From NCBI RefSeq assembly GCF_009939295.1, contig NZ_WVIC01000021.1, forward strand, positions 1 through 64,000: a stretch of 64,000 nt of DNA, given 5' to 3'. Source of the DNA: Petrachloros mirabilis ULC683. GTDB lineage: Bacteria; Cyanobacteriota; Cyanobacteriia; Thermosynechococcales; Thermosynechococcaceae. A program made the position numbers and the translations under genes. This document shows, in pieces, positions 36,460-46,053 of the stretch; the first letter of the stretch is position 1, and each line of letters begins with the position of its first letter. Under the pieces are notes generated by a model. That model made no database searches. It had not been told where the DNA came from and saw only the letters and a list, made by a program, of their open reading frames with translations.

Positions 36460-37497
36460 ATGGGAGCCACCTGCGCACGAATTGCGATTGATGCCATGGG
36501 GGGCGATCACGCCCCAGAAGAGATTGTTTTAGGTGCCTGGAGAGCCCGAGAAGAATTAGGAATTGAAGTCTTACTAGTCGGCGATCCAGAGCAGATTGAG
36601 GCGACCCTAACGCGTCATGGACTCGATCGCCCCATTGAAGTCGTGCCAGCAGAGGGCGTGGTGGAAATGCATGAAGAGGCTCTGGTCGCCCTGCGGCGCA
36701 AACCTCAAGCCTCTATTAACGTGGCCATGAATCTGGTCAAGCAAAAGCGGGCGGATGCGGTGGTCTCTGCTGGCCATTCCGGGGCGGCAATGGCGGCGGC
36801 GCTGCTCCGTCTGGGTCGGCTCCCTGGCATTGAGCGTCCGGCGATTGGAACTGTTTTGCCTACGTTAATTGCTGGCAAACCGGTCTTAATTTTGGATGTG
36901 GGGGCTAATGTGGACTGCCGTCCCAAGTTCTTAGAGCAGTTTGCCACTATGGGCACCATTTACAGTCAGTACGTGTTGGGGCGCGAAGCACCGGTGGTGG
37001 GGTTGTTGAACATTGGGGAAGAAGCCTGTAAAGGGAATGAGTTGGCGTTGCGCACCTATCAATTGCTGCAAGATAACCCCAATATTGATTTTGTCGGTAA
37101 TGCTGAAGGTCGAGATGTGCTCTCGGGGCAGTTTGATGTGATTGTTTGTGATGGGTTTACGGGCAATGTTTTGTTGAAGTTTGCTGAGGCGGTGGGAGAG
37201 GTGGCTTTGCAAATTCTGCGCGAAGAGCTGCCTCGGGGGTGGCGCGGGCAAATTGGGACGGCACTTTTGAAGCCCAATTTGAAGCAGATTAAGCAGCGAA
37301 TGGATCACGCTGAACATGGGGGGGGGTTGCTGTTGGGGGTGGCTGGTATTTGTATTATCAGCCATGGCAGTTCGCTGTCTCCCTCGATTTTTAATGCGAT
37401 TCGGCTGGCGAAGGAGGCCGTTGATCACCAGGTGTCCGATCGCATTCGTTCTTGCTATCAGCAAACCATGGCAACCACTGCCGACGGAGAAGCATAG
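36460..37497 (+). CDS. plsX: Phosphate acyltransferase PlsX
   Basis: A 345-residue enzyme that makes acyl-phosphate from acyl-ACP for phospholipid and glycolipid synthesis. Marks are IAIDAMGGDHAPEEIVLGA, SAGHSGAAMAAALLRLGRLPG, GLLNIGEEACKGNEL, FDVIVCDGFTGNVLLKFAE. The stop TAG overlaps the GTG start of fabH by one base, so the two genes are coupled, as is usual for plsX-fabH. Confidence 0.96.
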   Translation: MGATCARIAIDAMGGDHAPEEIVLGAWRAREELGIEVLLVGDPEQIEATLTRHGLDRPIEVVPAEGVVEMHEEALVALRRKPQASINVAMNLVKQKRADAVVSAGHSGAAMAAALLRLGRLPGIERPAIGTVLPTLIAGKPVLILDVGANVDCRPKFLEQFATMGTIYSQYVLGREAPVVGLLNIGEEACKGNELALRTYQLLQDNPNIDFVGNAEGRDVLSGQFDVIVCDGFTGNVLLKFAEAVGEVALQILREELPRGWRGQIGTALLKPNLKQIKQRMDHAEHGGGLLLGVAGICIISHGSSLSPSIFNAIRLAKEAVDHQVSDRIRSCYQQTMATTADGEA

Positions 37498-38495
37498 TGC
37501 AAAATTGGGGCACAGGACTGGCCATCACGGGGAGCGGCTCGGCTGCGCCGGGGGTCTCTTTGAGCAATGCTGAACTGAGTCAATGGCTTGAAACGTCCGA
37601 TGAGTGGATCTCGACGCGCACGGGGATTCAAGCTCGTCGTCTGGCCTCTGCACCGGAGTCGCTGGTCACGTTGGCGACGGCAGCGGCTCAGCAGGCGCTA
37701 GCAATGGCCAATTTGGATCCAACAGAGCTGGATTTAATTGTGCTGGCAACCTCAACCCCAGACGATTTGTTCGGAAGTGCCTGTCAGGTTCAGGCTGCTT
37801 TGGGGGCGAAGCAGGCGGTGGCCTTTGATATGACGGCAGCTTGTTCTGGGTTTGTGTTTGGCTTGGTGACGGCGGCGCAGTTTATGCGCATGGGGGTTTA
37901 CCGGAATGTCTTGCTGATTGGGGCGGATGTGCTGTCTCGGTGGGTGGACTGGCGCGATCGCCGCACCTGCATTCTGTTTGGGGATGGAGCCGGGGCAGTG
38001 GTTCTCCAAGCCCATGAAGCCGATCAACTGTTAGGGTTTGCCCTTCAGAGCGACGGCAGCCAAAATTCCTGCTTAAATTTGGCCTATCAAGGGCAAGAAA
38101 CCCCTCTCACTGCTGAGATTTCGGTTGACCAGGGCAGGTTTACACCCATCACCATGAATGGTCAAGAGGTGTATCGCTTTGCGGTGCGACGGGTGCCAGA
38201 AATTATTGAAAAGGCTTTGTTTCATGCGGGATTGACGACTGCTGATATTGACTGGCTGCTGTTACACCAGGCCAATCAGCGCATTTTGGATGCGGTGGCT
38301 CAACGGCTCAGTGTTCCTGCTGAAAAGGTGATTAGCAATTTAGCTCAGTTTGGCAATACCTCGGCGGCCTCGATTCCGTTGGCTCTGGATGCAGAGGTGC
38401 GGCAGAACCGCATCCAAGTCGGAGATTGTATTGCGATCGCAGGCTTCGGGGCTGGCCTGAGTTGGGGGGCTGCCCTATTTCGCTGGGGACGTTAA
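37497..38495 (+). CDS. fabH: 3-oxoacyl-ACP synthase III
   Basis: A 332-residue condensing enzyme that starts fatty acid synthesis from acetyl-CoA and malonyl-ACP. The triad is visible: C116 in MTAACSGF, His in LLHQANQRI, Asn in FGNTSAASIP. The start GTG 37497 overlaps the plsX stop (TAGTG). The upstream frame inside plsX is not family-like. Confidence 0.96.
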   Translation: MQNWGTGLAITGSGSAAPGVSLSNAELSQWLETSDEWISTRTGIQARRLASAPESLVTLATAAAQQALAMANLDPTELDLIVLATSTPDDLFGSACQVQAALGAKQAVAFDMTAACSGFVFGLVTAAQFMRMGVYRNVLLIGADVLSRWVDWRDRRTCILFGDGAGAVVLQAHEADQLLGFALQSDGSQNSCLNLAYQGQETPLTAEISVDQGRFTPITMNGQEVYRFAVRRVPEIIEKALFHAGLTTADIDWLLLHQANQRILDAVAQRLSVPAEKVISNLAQFGNTSAASIPLALDAEVRQNRIQVGDCIAIAGFGAGLSWGAALFRWGR

Positions 38496-38608
38496 AATCC
38501 ATACCCCCGCTGACTCTGTTCCGAGCTGCCCAACTCAGCATTGACAGCCAACTCAAATACTGTCGATAATTGAGGCTTGTGTAAACTTGTAGTTTTTGAA
38601 AGAAACCC

Positions 38609-39943
38609 TTGGCTAACGTAGTTGTGATAGGGGCCCAGTGGGGCGACGAGGGAAAGGGAAAAATCACGGATTTACTGAGTCGATCCGCCGATATTGTGGT
38701 TCGGTATCAGGGCGGTGTGAACGCCGGTCATACCGTGGTCGTCAACGGCCAAACCTTGAAGCTACACCTGATTCCGTCCGGAATTTTGTACCCGAATACG
38801 GAATGCGTCATTGGCTCTGGCACGGTCGTCGATCCGGAAATCCTGATTCAAGAGCTGGATATGCTCGAATCTTTGGGGATTTCAACTGAAAATCTCTATA
38901 TTTCTGAGTCAGCCCATGTGACAATGCCCTATCACCGTCTCATTGATCAAGCCTCGGAAGAACGCCGAGGGGATCACCGCATTGGTACCACTGGGCGCGG
39001 CATTGGCCCTACCTACGCCGATAAGTCGGAGCGCACAGGGATTCGCCTCCTAGACTTGATGGATCCTGAGGGATTGAAAAAGCAACTGCGCTGGACGGTG
39101 AACTATAAAAATGCCATTTTAGAAAAGCTCTATGGCCTGCCTCCCCTGAATCCTGAAGAGGTCATTGCCCAGTATCAGGAATTTTCTAAGCGGTTACGAC
39201 CCCATGTTATCGACTGCTCCCTCAAAATCTACGATGCGGTGCAGCGACGGCGCAATATCCTCTTTGAAGGCGCCCAGGGGACGCTGCTCGATCTAGACCA
39301 TGGCACCTATCCCTACGTCACATCCTCAAACCCGGTAGCCGGTGGGGCGTGCGTGGGTACAGGGGTGGGTCCTACCATGATTGACCGGGTGATTGGGGTG
39401 GCCAAGGCTTACACCACCCGCGTCGGTGAGGGGCCTTTCCCCACTGAACTCAACGATTCGATGGGGGATGCGCTGTGCGATCGCGGCTCTGAATTTGGCA
39501 CCACCACCGGACGTCGGCGTCGGTGTGGCTGGTTTGATGCCGTCATTGGTCGTTATGCGGTACGCATCAACGGCCTGGACTGTCTGGCCATTACCAAACT
39601 GGATGTGCTCGATACCCTAGCAGAAATTAAAGTGTGTGTTGCCTACGAAATGGACGGCGTTCACTGCCAGGACTTTCCCACCAATGCCCGTCACTTTGCC
39701 CGCTGTCATCCTGTGTATGAAATTTTACCCGGATGGCAACAGTCAACCGAGCACTGTCGCTCCTTAAAAGATCTACCCCAAGCTGCGCTGAACTACTTAA
39801 AGTTTCTGGCTGAACTGATGGAAGTGCCCATTGCGATTGTCTCCTTAGGGGCTGCTCGGGATCAGACCATCATTGTCGAAGATCCAATTCACGGTCCCAA
39901 GCGGGCACTCTTGTACAGCAATGGTCAGACTTTACTCGCTTAA
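38609..39943 (+). CDS. purA: Adenylosuccinate synthetase
   Basis: A 444-residue enzyme that joins IMP and aspartate with GTP to give adenylosuccinate. Marks are [46 protein letters not shown] and a C-terminal [12 protein letters not shown]. It starts at TTG 38609, since no ATG or GTG fits the conserved N-terminus [11 protein letters not shown]. Confidence 0.97.
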   Translation: MANVVVIGAQWGDEGKGKITDLLSRSADIVVRYQGGVNAGHTVVVNGQTLKLHLIPSGILYPNTECVIGSGTVVDPEILIQELDMLESLGISTENLYISESAHVTMPYHRLIDQASEERRGDHRIGTTGRGIGPTYADKSERTGIRLLDLMDPEGLKKQLRWTVNYKNAILEKLYGLPPLNPEEVIAQYQEFSKRLRPHVIDCSLKIYDAVQRRRNILFEGAQGTLLDLDHGTYPYVTSSNPVAGGACVGTGVGPTMIDRVIGVAKAYTTRVGEGPFPTELNDSMGDALCDRGSEFGTTTGRRRRCGWFDAVIGRYAVRINGLDCLAITKLDVLDTLAEIKVCVAYEMDGVHCQDFPTNARHFARCHPVYEILPGWQQSTEHCRSLKDLPQAALNYLKFLAELMEVPIAIVSLGAARDQTIIVEDPIHGPKRALLYSNGQTLLA

Positions 39944-39994
39944 ACCAGTGATCGATACTGCCTGCACGCACTTTTATTGCTGACTCGGCTGATT

Positions 39995-40834
39995 GTGATC
40001 AAGTCGCTGCCCCAAGCCCCACCAGCCCGTCCATTTCTGAAATGGGTGGGGGGTAAGGGGCGGCTTTTGAGCCAGTATCAGCCCTGGCTGCCCCAGCACT
40101 ACCATACTTACTATGAACCCTTTCTAGGGGGGGGTGCTCTATTTTTTCATTTGCAGCCCCGCCAGGCAGTTCTGTCAGATGTCAATGGTGATTTGGTCAA
40201 TGTCTATCAATGTGTGCGCGATCGCATCCATGAAGTGACCCACCATCTCCAGATTCACAGCGCACGCCACAACCAAGACTACTATTACCAAATTCGAGCC
40301 TCAACCCCCAGCACCCAAGCTGAACAAGCCGCGCGGCTGTTGTACCTCAATAAAACCTGCTTTAACGGCCTGTACCGGGTAAACCGTCGGGGCCAGTTTA
40401 ATGTACCCATGGGGCGCTATCATCAGCCCCACATCTTCAACCCAGCGCTGTTAAAAGCAGCTTCCCAAGCCCTCCAGGGTATCCAAATTCACACCAGCAC
40501 CTTTGCAGACCTGCTTCAGGCAAACCTATCCCCTGAAGACTTTGTTTACTTTGACCCGCCCTATCATCCAGTGAGCGCTACCAGTAACTTTACCAGCTAT
40601 AGCCAGAACACCTTCACCGCTGAAGATCAGACCCAGCTTCAGGCAGTCTTTTGCCATCTAGCCCAGCAAGGTGTCCAGGTCATGCTCTCGAACTCAGACT
40701 GTGAATTTATTCGGGATCTGTACCAAGGCTTTTACATCCATCAAATCTATGCCGCCCGCTCCGTCAACTCCAATCCAAGCAAGCGGGGCAAAATTCCCGA
40801 GGTTTTAATTACTTCTTACGCCAAACCCACCTAA
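39995..40834 (+). CDS. dam: Dam-type N6-adenine DNA methyltransferase
   Basis: A 279-residue class alpha (D12) adenine methylase: FLKWVGGKGRLL, the AdoMet motif YYEPFLGGGALFF, the catalytic DPPY in VYFDPPYHP, and MLSNSDCEFIRDLY. The best-known relatives methylate GATC. No restriction partner is adjacent, so it is likely a solitary housekeeping methylase, as with the Dam-like enzymes of other cyanobacteria. GTG 39995 is preferred over TTG 39977. Confidence 0.92.
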   Translation: MIKSLPQAPPARPFLKWVGGKGRLLSQYQPWLPQHYHTYYEPFLGGGALFFHLQPRQAVLSDVNGDLVNVYQCVRDRIHEVTHHLQIHSARHNQDYYYQIRASTPSTQAEQAARLLYLNKTCFNGLYRVNRRGQFNVPMGRYHQPHIFNPALLKAASQALQGIQIHTSTFADLLQANLSPEDFVYFDPPYHPVSATSNFTSYSQNTFTAEDQTQLQAVFCHLAQQGVQVMLSNSDCEFIRDLYQGFYIHQIYAARSVNSNPSKRGKIPEVLITSYAKPT

Positions 40835-40931
40835 AAGAATACTTGAAAAGGAGCCCAGCTCTTTCACGGCGTGGGAACTCTATTTGATTGGGTAGTCCTC
40901 GGAATGCCCTCAGCCCAACCCCCAAGTTAGG

Positions 40932-41097
40932 CTTCGGGGTGAACACAAGTCTGAGAAAAACAATTTCACCCTGCATTCGCCCCCTATATCCCCCATTCTG
41001 GGGGACTGTGAGATAGTCAGAACCCCCCAAATTACGCCCTTCGGGCACGCTTCGCAAGGGGGGCAGGGGGGCGAGTGTAAGGATGTTAGAGGCTTTG
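40932..41097. repeat. CTACGG-type miniature element with an inserted palindrome
   Basis: The left end CTTCGGGGTGAACACAAGTC and the core match the copy at 4746, but the right end is missing. It breaks off into the arsS-like relic. Within the core, 24 bases (41034-41057, ACGCCCTTCGGGCACGCTTC then GCAA) are present between AAATT and GGGGGGCAGG, which are contiguous in the 4746 copy. This is a small repeat within a repeat. Confidence 0.75.
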
Positions 41098-41165
41098 CTG
41101 GAGCAGCCCTTGAGCAAACAATCCATCACCCTGCTGCAAATCAGGGGCGACGTTGTAACCTGCCA
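41098..41165 (+). pseudogene. Relic of an arsS-like 5' part
   Basis: CTGGAGCAGCCCTTGA(G/C)C followed by AAACA, then CTGCAAATC and TGTAACCTG(C)C, matches the start of arsS (about 42406-42480) for 68 bases with several differences and small gaps. In arsS this codes for LEQPLTKQPIAVLQI and RRCNLAC. It is too short and decayed to function. Confidence 0.7.
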
Positions 41166-41256
41166 TGCATTTCGCAGATGAATATTCAGCAGCTCTCAAC
41201 TCAATCTCAGGCAAAATTCAGGTAGATTCGGTTTAATAGAAGCGTCAGTTCAGGAC

Positions 41257-42231
41257 ATGGCCATGACCTACCTAGAAACAGCAGCCCAGTTTTATCAGCA
41301 GGTTGCTGAAACCCCTGTTGTAGGGCTGTGCTGTATACAAAGCACCACCCTCAACTTTCCAGGGCTGAGAGTTCCCAAAGTGATGCAAGAGATGAACTAT
41401 GGGTGTGGCACCACAGTTCATCCCCAAGAGCTAATCCATAAGCCTAAAGTGCTCTATGTGGGTGTGGGGGGCGGACTGGAAGCTCTCCAGTTTGCTTATT
41501 TCTCACGGCAGCCTGGGGCTATAATTGCCGTAGACCCAGTGGCCGCCATGCGTCAAGCCGCAACCCGCAACTTGCAACTCGCAGCGCAGGTAAACGACTG
41601 GTTTGACCCCAACTTTGTCGATATCCGCGACGGCGATGCCTTTGCGTTGCCCATGGCTGATGCCTCCGTAGACGTAGTAGCTCAAAATTGCCTGTTCAAC
41701 ATTTTTGAGCCTGGGGATCTAGAGCGAGCCTTAAAAGAAGCCTATCGGGTGCTCAAGCCGGGGGGGCGTCTGATCATGAGTGACCCCATTGCCTCACGAC
41801 CTATCCCGGAGATACTGCGCCAGGATGAACGGCTTCGCGCCATGTGCTTATCTGGAGCACTCCCCTATGAAGACTATGTGCAGCGCATCATTGCAGTAGG
41901 CTTTGGCCAGGTCGAAGTTCGTGCCCGTCGCCCCTATCGCCTCCTAGACACAGACACCTACGACTTAGATCAGCCCTTGTTGCTGGAAAGTCTAGACACT
42001 GTGGCCTTCAAAGTTGATAGTCCTCCAGATGGAGCCTGCGTGTTTACAGGGAGAACCGCAATTTACTTAGGCGTGAATGCTGCATTTGACGATGGCTTGG
42101 GGCATTACCTGGAACGAGGCTTGCCCGCTGCCGTTTGCGATAAGACCGCAGCCAGTCTTGCAACTCAATTTCCCACAGAAATCATGGTGACACCCCCCAC
42201 CTGGCACTACAGCGGGGGAGGCTGTTGCTGA
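41257..42231 (+). CDS. arsM: Arsenite methyltransferase ArsM, arsenosugar type
   Basis: A 324-residue AdoMet-dependent methylase. The SAM loop is VLYVGVGGGLEALQFA. Cysteines likely to bind As(III) are in VGLCCIQ, MNYGCGTT, AQNCLFNIF and RAMCLSG. YRVLKPGGRLIMSDP is the usual methylase strand. The protein ends GGGCC. It converts As(III) to methylated species, the first step to arsenosugars when followed by ArsS. The arsS gene lies 127 bases downstream on the same strand. Confidence 0.9.
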   Translation: MAMTYLETAAQFYQQVAETPVVGLCCIQSTTLNFPGLRVPKVMQEMNYGCGTTVHPQELIHKPKVLYVGVGGGLEALQFAYFSRQPGAIIAVDPVAAMRQAATRNLQLAAQVNDWFDPNFVDIRDGDAFALPMADASVDVVAQNCLFNIFEPGDLERALKEAYRVLKPGGRLIMSDPIASRPIPEILRQDERLRAMCLSGALPYEDYVQRIIAVGFGQVEVRARRPYRLLDTDTYDLDQPLLLESLDTVAFKVDSPPDGACVFTGRTAIYLGVNAAFDDGLGHYLERGLPAAVCDKTAASLATQFPTEIMVTPPTWHYSGGGCC

Positions 42232-42358
42232 GCGTTAGGCTGCCTTACATTCCTAACCTCATTCCACAAGGAACCCTCTCACTTGTGGCATCTATGCTGC
42301 CGGGGCATGTCTGTATGCCTAGCCCCCCTTGCCTAAACCCAACAGCCGGATCAAATTC

Positions 42359-43354
42359 ATGCCTCATTCTGTACTCTCCGAGATGATACCGTTCCATTCC
42401 AGGCTGGAGCAGCCCTTGACCAAACAGCCGATCGCCGTTCTACAAATTAACCTGGGGCGGCGCTGTAACCTGGCCTGCCAACACTGTCATGTCGAAGCTG
42501 GCCCCCACCGCCAGGAGGAACTCTCCCCAGCGATCTGTGCACAACTAATTGAACTGATTCGGCGCTTTCCCCAAATTCAAACGGTCGATCTCACGGGGGG
42601 AGCGCCCGAGCTGAACTATGGCTTTCGCCCTCTGGTGGAAGCCGCCCGAGCGCAGGACAAGACCGTGATGGTGCGCTCTAATTTGACGATTTATTTTGAA
42701 GCGGGTTTTGGCGATTTACCCGACTACTTCGCGCAGCACCAAGTACAGGTTGTTGCCTCGCTGCCCTGCTATCTCGAAAAAAATGTGGATGCCATGCGCG
42801 GCAACGGGGTATTTCAGTCCTCGATTCTAGCCCTGCAATGGCTGAATAAGGTTGGTTACGGTCGAGATCCTCACCTGAAGCTTGATCTGGTCTATAACCC
42901 GCCAGTGCCCACCGATCTAAATTTTAGCCTTCCACCCAGCCAGCAAGGACTGGAAAAAGCCTATAAGCAACACTTGCAAGATCAGTACGGCATTGTCTTT
43001 AATCAACTGTTCACCCTGGCCAATTTGCCTATAGGGCGCACCAAGCTGCATCTCCGTCATCGCCAACTTTTGCATCCCTACCTGAACTTTTTGGCCACCC
43101 ATTTTAATTCTGAGACTGTGGATGCACTCATGTGTCGGCAGCAGCTTTCTGTAGACTACCAGGGTCATCTGTATGACTGCGACTTCAACCAAATGGAGGG
43201 GGTTCCGGCTCGGGCTGCCACTGGAGAAGCTTTGACCGTAGCGCATCTGTTGGCAGCGGACAGTCTAGATTTGATCTCCACAGTCCAGACCGAAACGTAT
43301 TGCTACGGCTGTACGGCAGGATGTGGTTCGAGCTGCGGGGGTGCCTTGGTGTGA
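42359..43354 (+). CDS. arsS: Arsenosugar biosynthesis radical SAM protein ArsS
   Basis: A 331-residue radical SAM enzyme with the cluster motif RRCNLACQHCHVEAGP near residue 43. VDLTGGAPELNYGF, DLVYNPP, LPIGRTKLHL and a C-terminal auxiliary-cluster region CYGCTAGCGSSCGG are typical of ArsS, which joins a deoxyadenosyl group to dimethylarsenic. It follows arsM in the usual order. ATG 42359 is chosen; 42383 would also keep the motif. Confidence 0.9.
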   Translation: MPHSVLSEMIPFHSRLEQPLTKQPIAVLQINLGRRCNLACQHCHVEAGPHRQEELSPAICAQLIELIRRFPQIQTVDLTGGAPELNYGFRPLVEAARAQDKTVMVRSNLTIYFEAGFGDLPDYFAQHQVQVVASLPCYLEKNVDAMRGNGVFQSSILALQWLNKVGYGRDPHLKLDLVYNPPVPTDLNFSLPPSQQGLEKAYKQHLQDQYGIVFNQLFTLANLPIGRTKLHLRHRQLLHPYLNFLATHFNSETVDALMCRQQLSVDYQGHLYDCDFNQMEGVPARAATGEALTVAHLLAADSLDLISTVQTETYCYGCTAGCGSSCGGALV

Positions 43355-43490
43355 ACTACCAGCCCAGCACTCTTTTTGTTTTCAGGATGGTACCGATGAG
43401 TCAGTTGGCGCTGTCGCGCCGCTCCTATCCCCCATACGACCGAGCTTTAAGCTATGGTCGCAGTACCTCGGAGGTCATATCATGGCAAAA

Positions 43491-43913
43491 TCAAGGCTGA
43501 GATGCAAAAAGTTCAACACCGCACTCTTGAGCTGCTTGAGTGAGACGTTTATCAAGGGTAGCAAGGTCTAAGCCTTCTCTGAGCGCCAATTCTAGGTAAG
43601 CAGCGTCGTATGCGGACAGCTTATGAGAGCGAGCTAGATCCAAAGTTGCAGACATTAACTGTTGAGGTGAGTTTGCATCCGTAAAAATTGGTAAGGCTTG
43701 CAAAAGCGTGATTGCACGAATCGATTGGGCGGGAGTGATGCGGTTGCGCCGCTCAGCAACGAGTAAGACATTAGTGGCTTCAATTGCCCATAAACTTGGA
43801 ACGAGGGCATTCATGGTCTGTAAAGAGTTGAGGACAGAATCAGCGTATTCATTAGCCTCGTCTCCAAAGCACCAACTCATTGAGACAGAGCAATCCAAGA
43901 CGAAACGGCTCAA
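43491..43913 (-). CDS. PIN-domain toxin, VapC type
   Basis: A 140-residue PIN protein with D7, E45, D103 and D121 in place (FVLDCSVSMSW, WAIEATNVLL, LSAYDAAYLELA, ATLDKRL), so the nuclease site looks complete. Its start overlaps the end of the Phd/YefM-type gene by four bases. The domain is only distantly related to the one at 1958. Confidence 0.9.
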   Translation of the reverse strand: MSRFVLDCSVSMSWCFGDEANEYADSVLNSLQTMNALVPSLWAIEATNVLLVAERRNRITPAQSIRAITLLQALPIFTDANSPQQLMSATLDLARSHKLSAYDAAYLELALREGLDLATLDKRLTQAAQECGVELFASQP

Positions 43914-44146
43914 AATCGTCGTCCTTCTTCACGCAGTTCTTGGATAGAGATTCCGTTGAGTTTCATATTCTTGCGTAGGGAGAGTAGTTGAGCAATGGTG
44001 TCCTGAACGGGTTTGTTAGGGGCGATGGGGGCAAGGGAAGCAACAGGACGCCCATGCTTAGTAATGACAAAAGATTCCCCTGCCTCAACTTGCTGGAGTA
44101 GTTCTGATAAGCGATTTTTCGCCTCGAAAGCACCAATATTGGCCAT
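43910..44146 (-). CDS. Phd/YefM-type antitoxin
   Basis: A 78-residue protein: IGAFEAKNRLSELLQQVEAG and FVITKHGRPVASLAPI are the Phd/YefM fold, and the C-terminal part (LRKNMKLNGISIQELREEGR) should wrap the PIN toxin encoded downstream. The mix of Phd antitoxin with VapC toxin is common. Its AT-rich upstream region holds repeated (T)AGCT words near 44165-44185 that may include the operator. Confidence 0.9.
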   Translation of the reverse strand: MANIGAFEAKNRLSELLQQVEAGESFVITKHGRPVASLAPIAPNKPVQDTIAQLLSLRKNMKLNGISIQELREEGRRF

Positions 44147-44229
44147 GAGAGGTACTCTAATAAATCTAGCTATAATCTAGCTTAATTTAAGGCTATGCAT
44201 TGAGTGAGCGGTCAGTATTTTGCTGCAAG

Positions 44230-45024
44230 TCAGGTCGGATAGACGTTGCTGGGAGCCAGCCAGTTATTGTCTTCATGGATCTGAACAGAGACATGCTCCC
44301 AATCTAGGTCGGGGAGCTGCCGAAAGGCTTTTTTGACCGACTTTTCCCAGGATTGCCGAAGTTTGATCAAGTAGGGATCACCCTGTCGCAACTGACGGCG
44401 GTAGGCAACCTTAAACGTGTCAGCTTCATACATGACCATATTGATCGGTGGCCCTACTGTGATATTGGATTTCATGGTGGAGTCAATGGAGAGAAGGGCA
44501 CACTTAGCCGCTTCGTCTAGGTTGGTGCTGTCGTAGCTGATGGTGCGATCTAAAATAGGTTTTCCGTACTTGATTTCACCAATTTGCAGATAGGGGGTTT
44601 CTTTGGTGGCACGCAAAAAATTGCCTTGGCTATAAATCATATACAGCTCTGGGGCTTCTCCTTTAATTTGACCCCCTAGCAAAAAATTACAGCTCGATTC
44701 AATACCGTCCCGGCGAAGCCATTCATGATTGGCATCCATGATTTGACGCGTTTTAGCCCCCAAATACTGAGCCACCTCGTACATGGCAGGCATAGAATAT
44801 AAATTCTCTGGAGCTTCATTTTTGATGTCGCGGCGAATTTGGGTCAGTACATTTTGGGTCATCGAGAGGTTGCCAGAGGTGCACATGAGAATGACGCGAT
44901 CGCCCTCCTGGGAAAAATCAAATAGCTTTTGAGCCGTAGACACGTAATCGACGCCTGCGTTGGTGCGCGAGTCAGCGGCCATCACCAGACCGTAGGTGGT
45001 AATTATCGCGAGGCAGTACGTCAT
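44230..45024 (-). CDS. Anbu-type proteasome-like protease
   Basis: A 264-residue Ntn-hydrolase of the Anbu (ancestral beta subunit) group. ATG 45024 places Thr2 (M-T-Y-C) as the expected N-terminal nucleophile after Met removal. AIITTYGLVMAADSRTNAG and DRVILMCTSGNLSMTQ are typical. The usual Anbu partners (transglutaminase-like, alpha-E, ATP-grasp-like genes) are not adjacent. The substrate is unknown. The upstream 393-bp gap (45025-45417) contains nothing that I recognise. Confidence 0.88.
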   Translation of the reverse strand: MTYCLAIITTYGLVMAADSRTNAGVDYVSTAQKLFDFSQEGDRVILMCTSGNLSMTQNVLTQIRRDIKNEAPENLYSMPAMYEVAQYLGAKTRQIMDANHEWLRRDGIESSCNFLLGGQIKGEAPELYMIYSQGNFLRATKETPYLQIGEIKYGKPILDRTISYDSTNLDEAAKCALLSIDSTMKSNITVGPPINMVMYEADTFKVAYRRQLRQGDPYLIKLRQSWEKSVKKAFRQLPDLDWEHVSVQIHEDNNWLAPSNVYPT

Positions 45025-45417
45025 ATCGTTTCCTTGGCTTGTTTTATTCTTTAGCTTAAATCTCCGAGAGACTCCCGCCACAGCTTAGCTTGGGTAGATT
45101 ACGTTCAAACGTCCGCAGCCCTGACCCAGTGAAAACAGCAAGAAAATTTGCAGTTTCTCCACGAGGTTAGTTCTGTGCCCTTGGAGCAGTGTTTGCGCCA
45201 TTCTCCTCGGTGGCTCCATCCAGCGCACCATCACCGACGTTGCCCCCTTCGACAAATGTGACCGAGAAACTGACTACCGCCCCACTTGAGCCGCCTTCGA
45301 GCAGCGGTCGACATAATGGCAAGAGGCACCCCGCAGATCCCAGGGTTTTGTGCTAAAAGCAAGACTAGCCCGTAACGTGTCCTAAAAACTCTGGGATCAC
45401 CTCAACATGCCTTCCCA

Positions 45418-45657
45418 ATGAAAACTACTCGCTATTTTGAAGAACAAGTACTTCCCAGGCGGCCTTACATCCAGCGAGAATGGTGTCAACAAGCTATCCA
45501 AGAGCCGTTTAGAAAAGAAACTCAACCTGATGGACGCATTCGGCACTGGATATACATTGAGGCTCTCAGCAAATACCTCAGAGTTGTTACCCTCGAAGAT
45601 GGAGAAACTATTCTCAACGCCTTTCCTGATCGAAACTTTAATCCAGAAGAACCATGA
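45418..45657 (+). CDS. Small hypothetical protein, possible toxin-like partner
   Basis: A 79-residue basic protein (KTTRYFEEQVLPRRPYIQ, GRIRHWIYIEALSKYLRVVT, DGETILNAFPDRNF). It ends four bases inside the next gene (ATGA overlap) and so forms a two-gene unit with a DUF2283 protein. The overlap and sizes are like a toxin-antitoxin module, but neither toxicity nor fold can be shown from sequence alone. Confidence 0.7.
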   Translation: MKTTRYFEEQVLPRRPYIQREWCQQAIQEPFRKETQPDGRIRHWIYIEALSKYLRVVTLEDGETILNAFPDRNFNPEEP

Positions 45658-45878
45658 AATTTAACTACTATCCAGAAACTGATTCCCTATATATTAGCCT
45701 CATCGATAAACCCAGTGCTGACTCTCAAGAAGTTGCAACTGGCATTGTGCTTGATTTTGATGCCAATGGCAGTCTGGTCGGCATTGATATCGACCACGCC
45801 AGTCACGTTGCCGACCTTTCTCGCCTTGAAGCTCAGGCCCTACCGATCAATAATATTGCCCTGGCAACATCCGCATAG
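45654..45878 (+). CDS. DUF2283 family protein
   Basis: A 74-residue protein with the DUF2283 pattern MKFNYYPETDSLYISLIDKP, VLDFDANGSLVGIDIDHAS. Family members are small and often encoded next to small basic proteins, as here. Its start overlaps the preceding gene. The role is unknown; an antitoxin-like role is a guess from the arrangement. Confidence 0.82.
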   Translation: MKFNYYPETDSLYISLIDKPSADSQEVATGIVLDFDANGSLVGIDIDHASHVADLSRLEAQALPINNIALATSA

Positions 45879-46053
45879 CCCTGCCCGCCAAAGCTACCTA
45901 CCAAGATCCGTCGCAGTGCTCCGCCCATAGCTGAAAGCTTGGGGGGTGGTGTAGGCCGAAGGACGCGCGAAGCAGCGGTGGGCGACCGAAGGGAGCAGTG
46001 AGTTTATCGCAATCTAAGAAATAAGCCCAAACTTCTTAGGATATAATGGGCTT

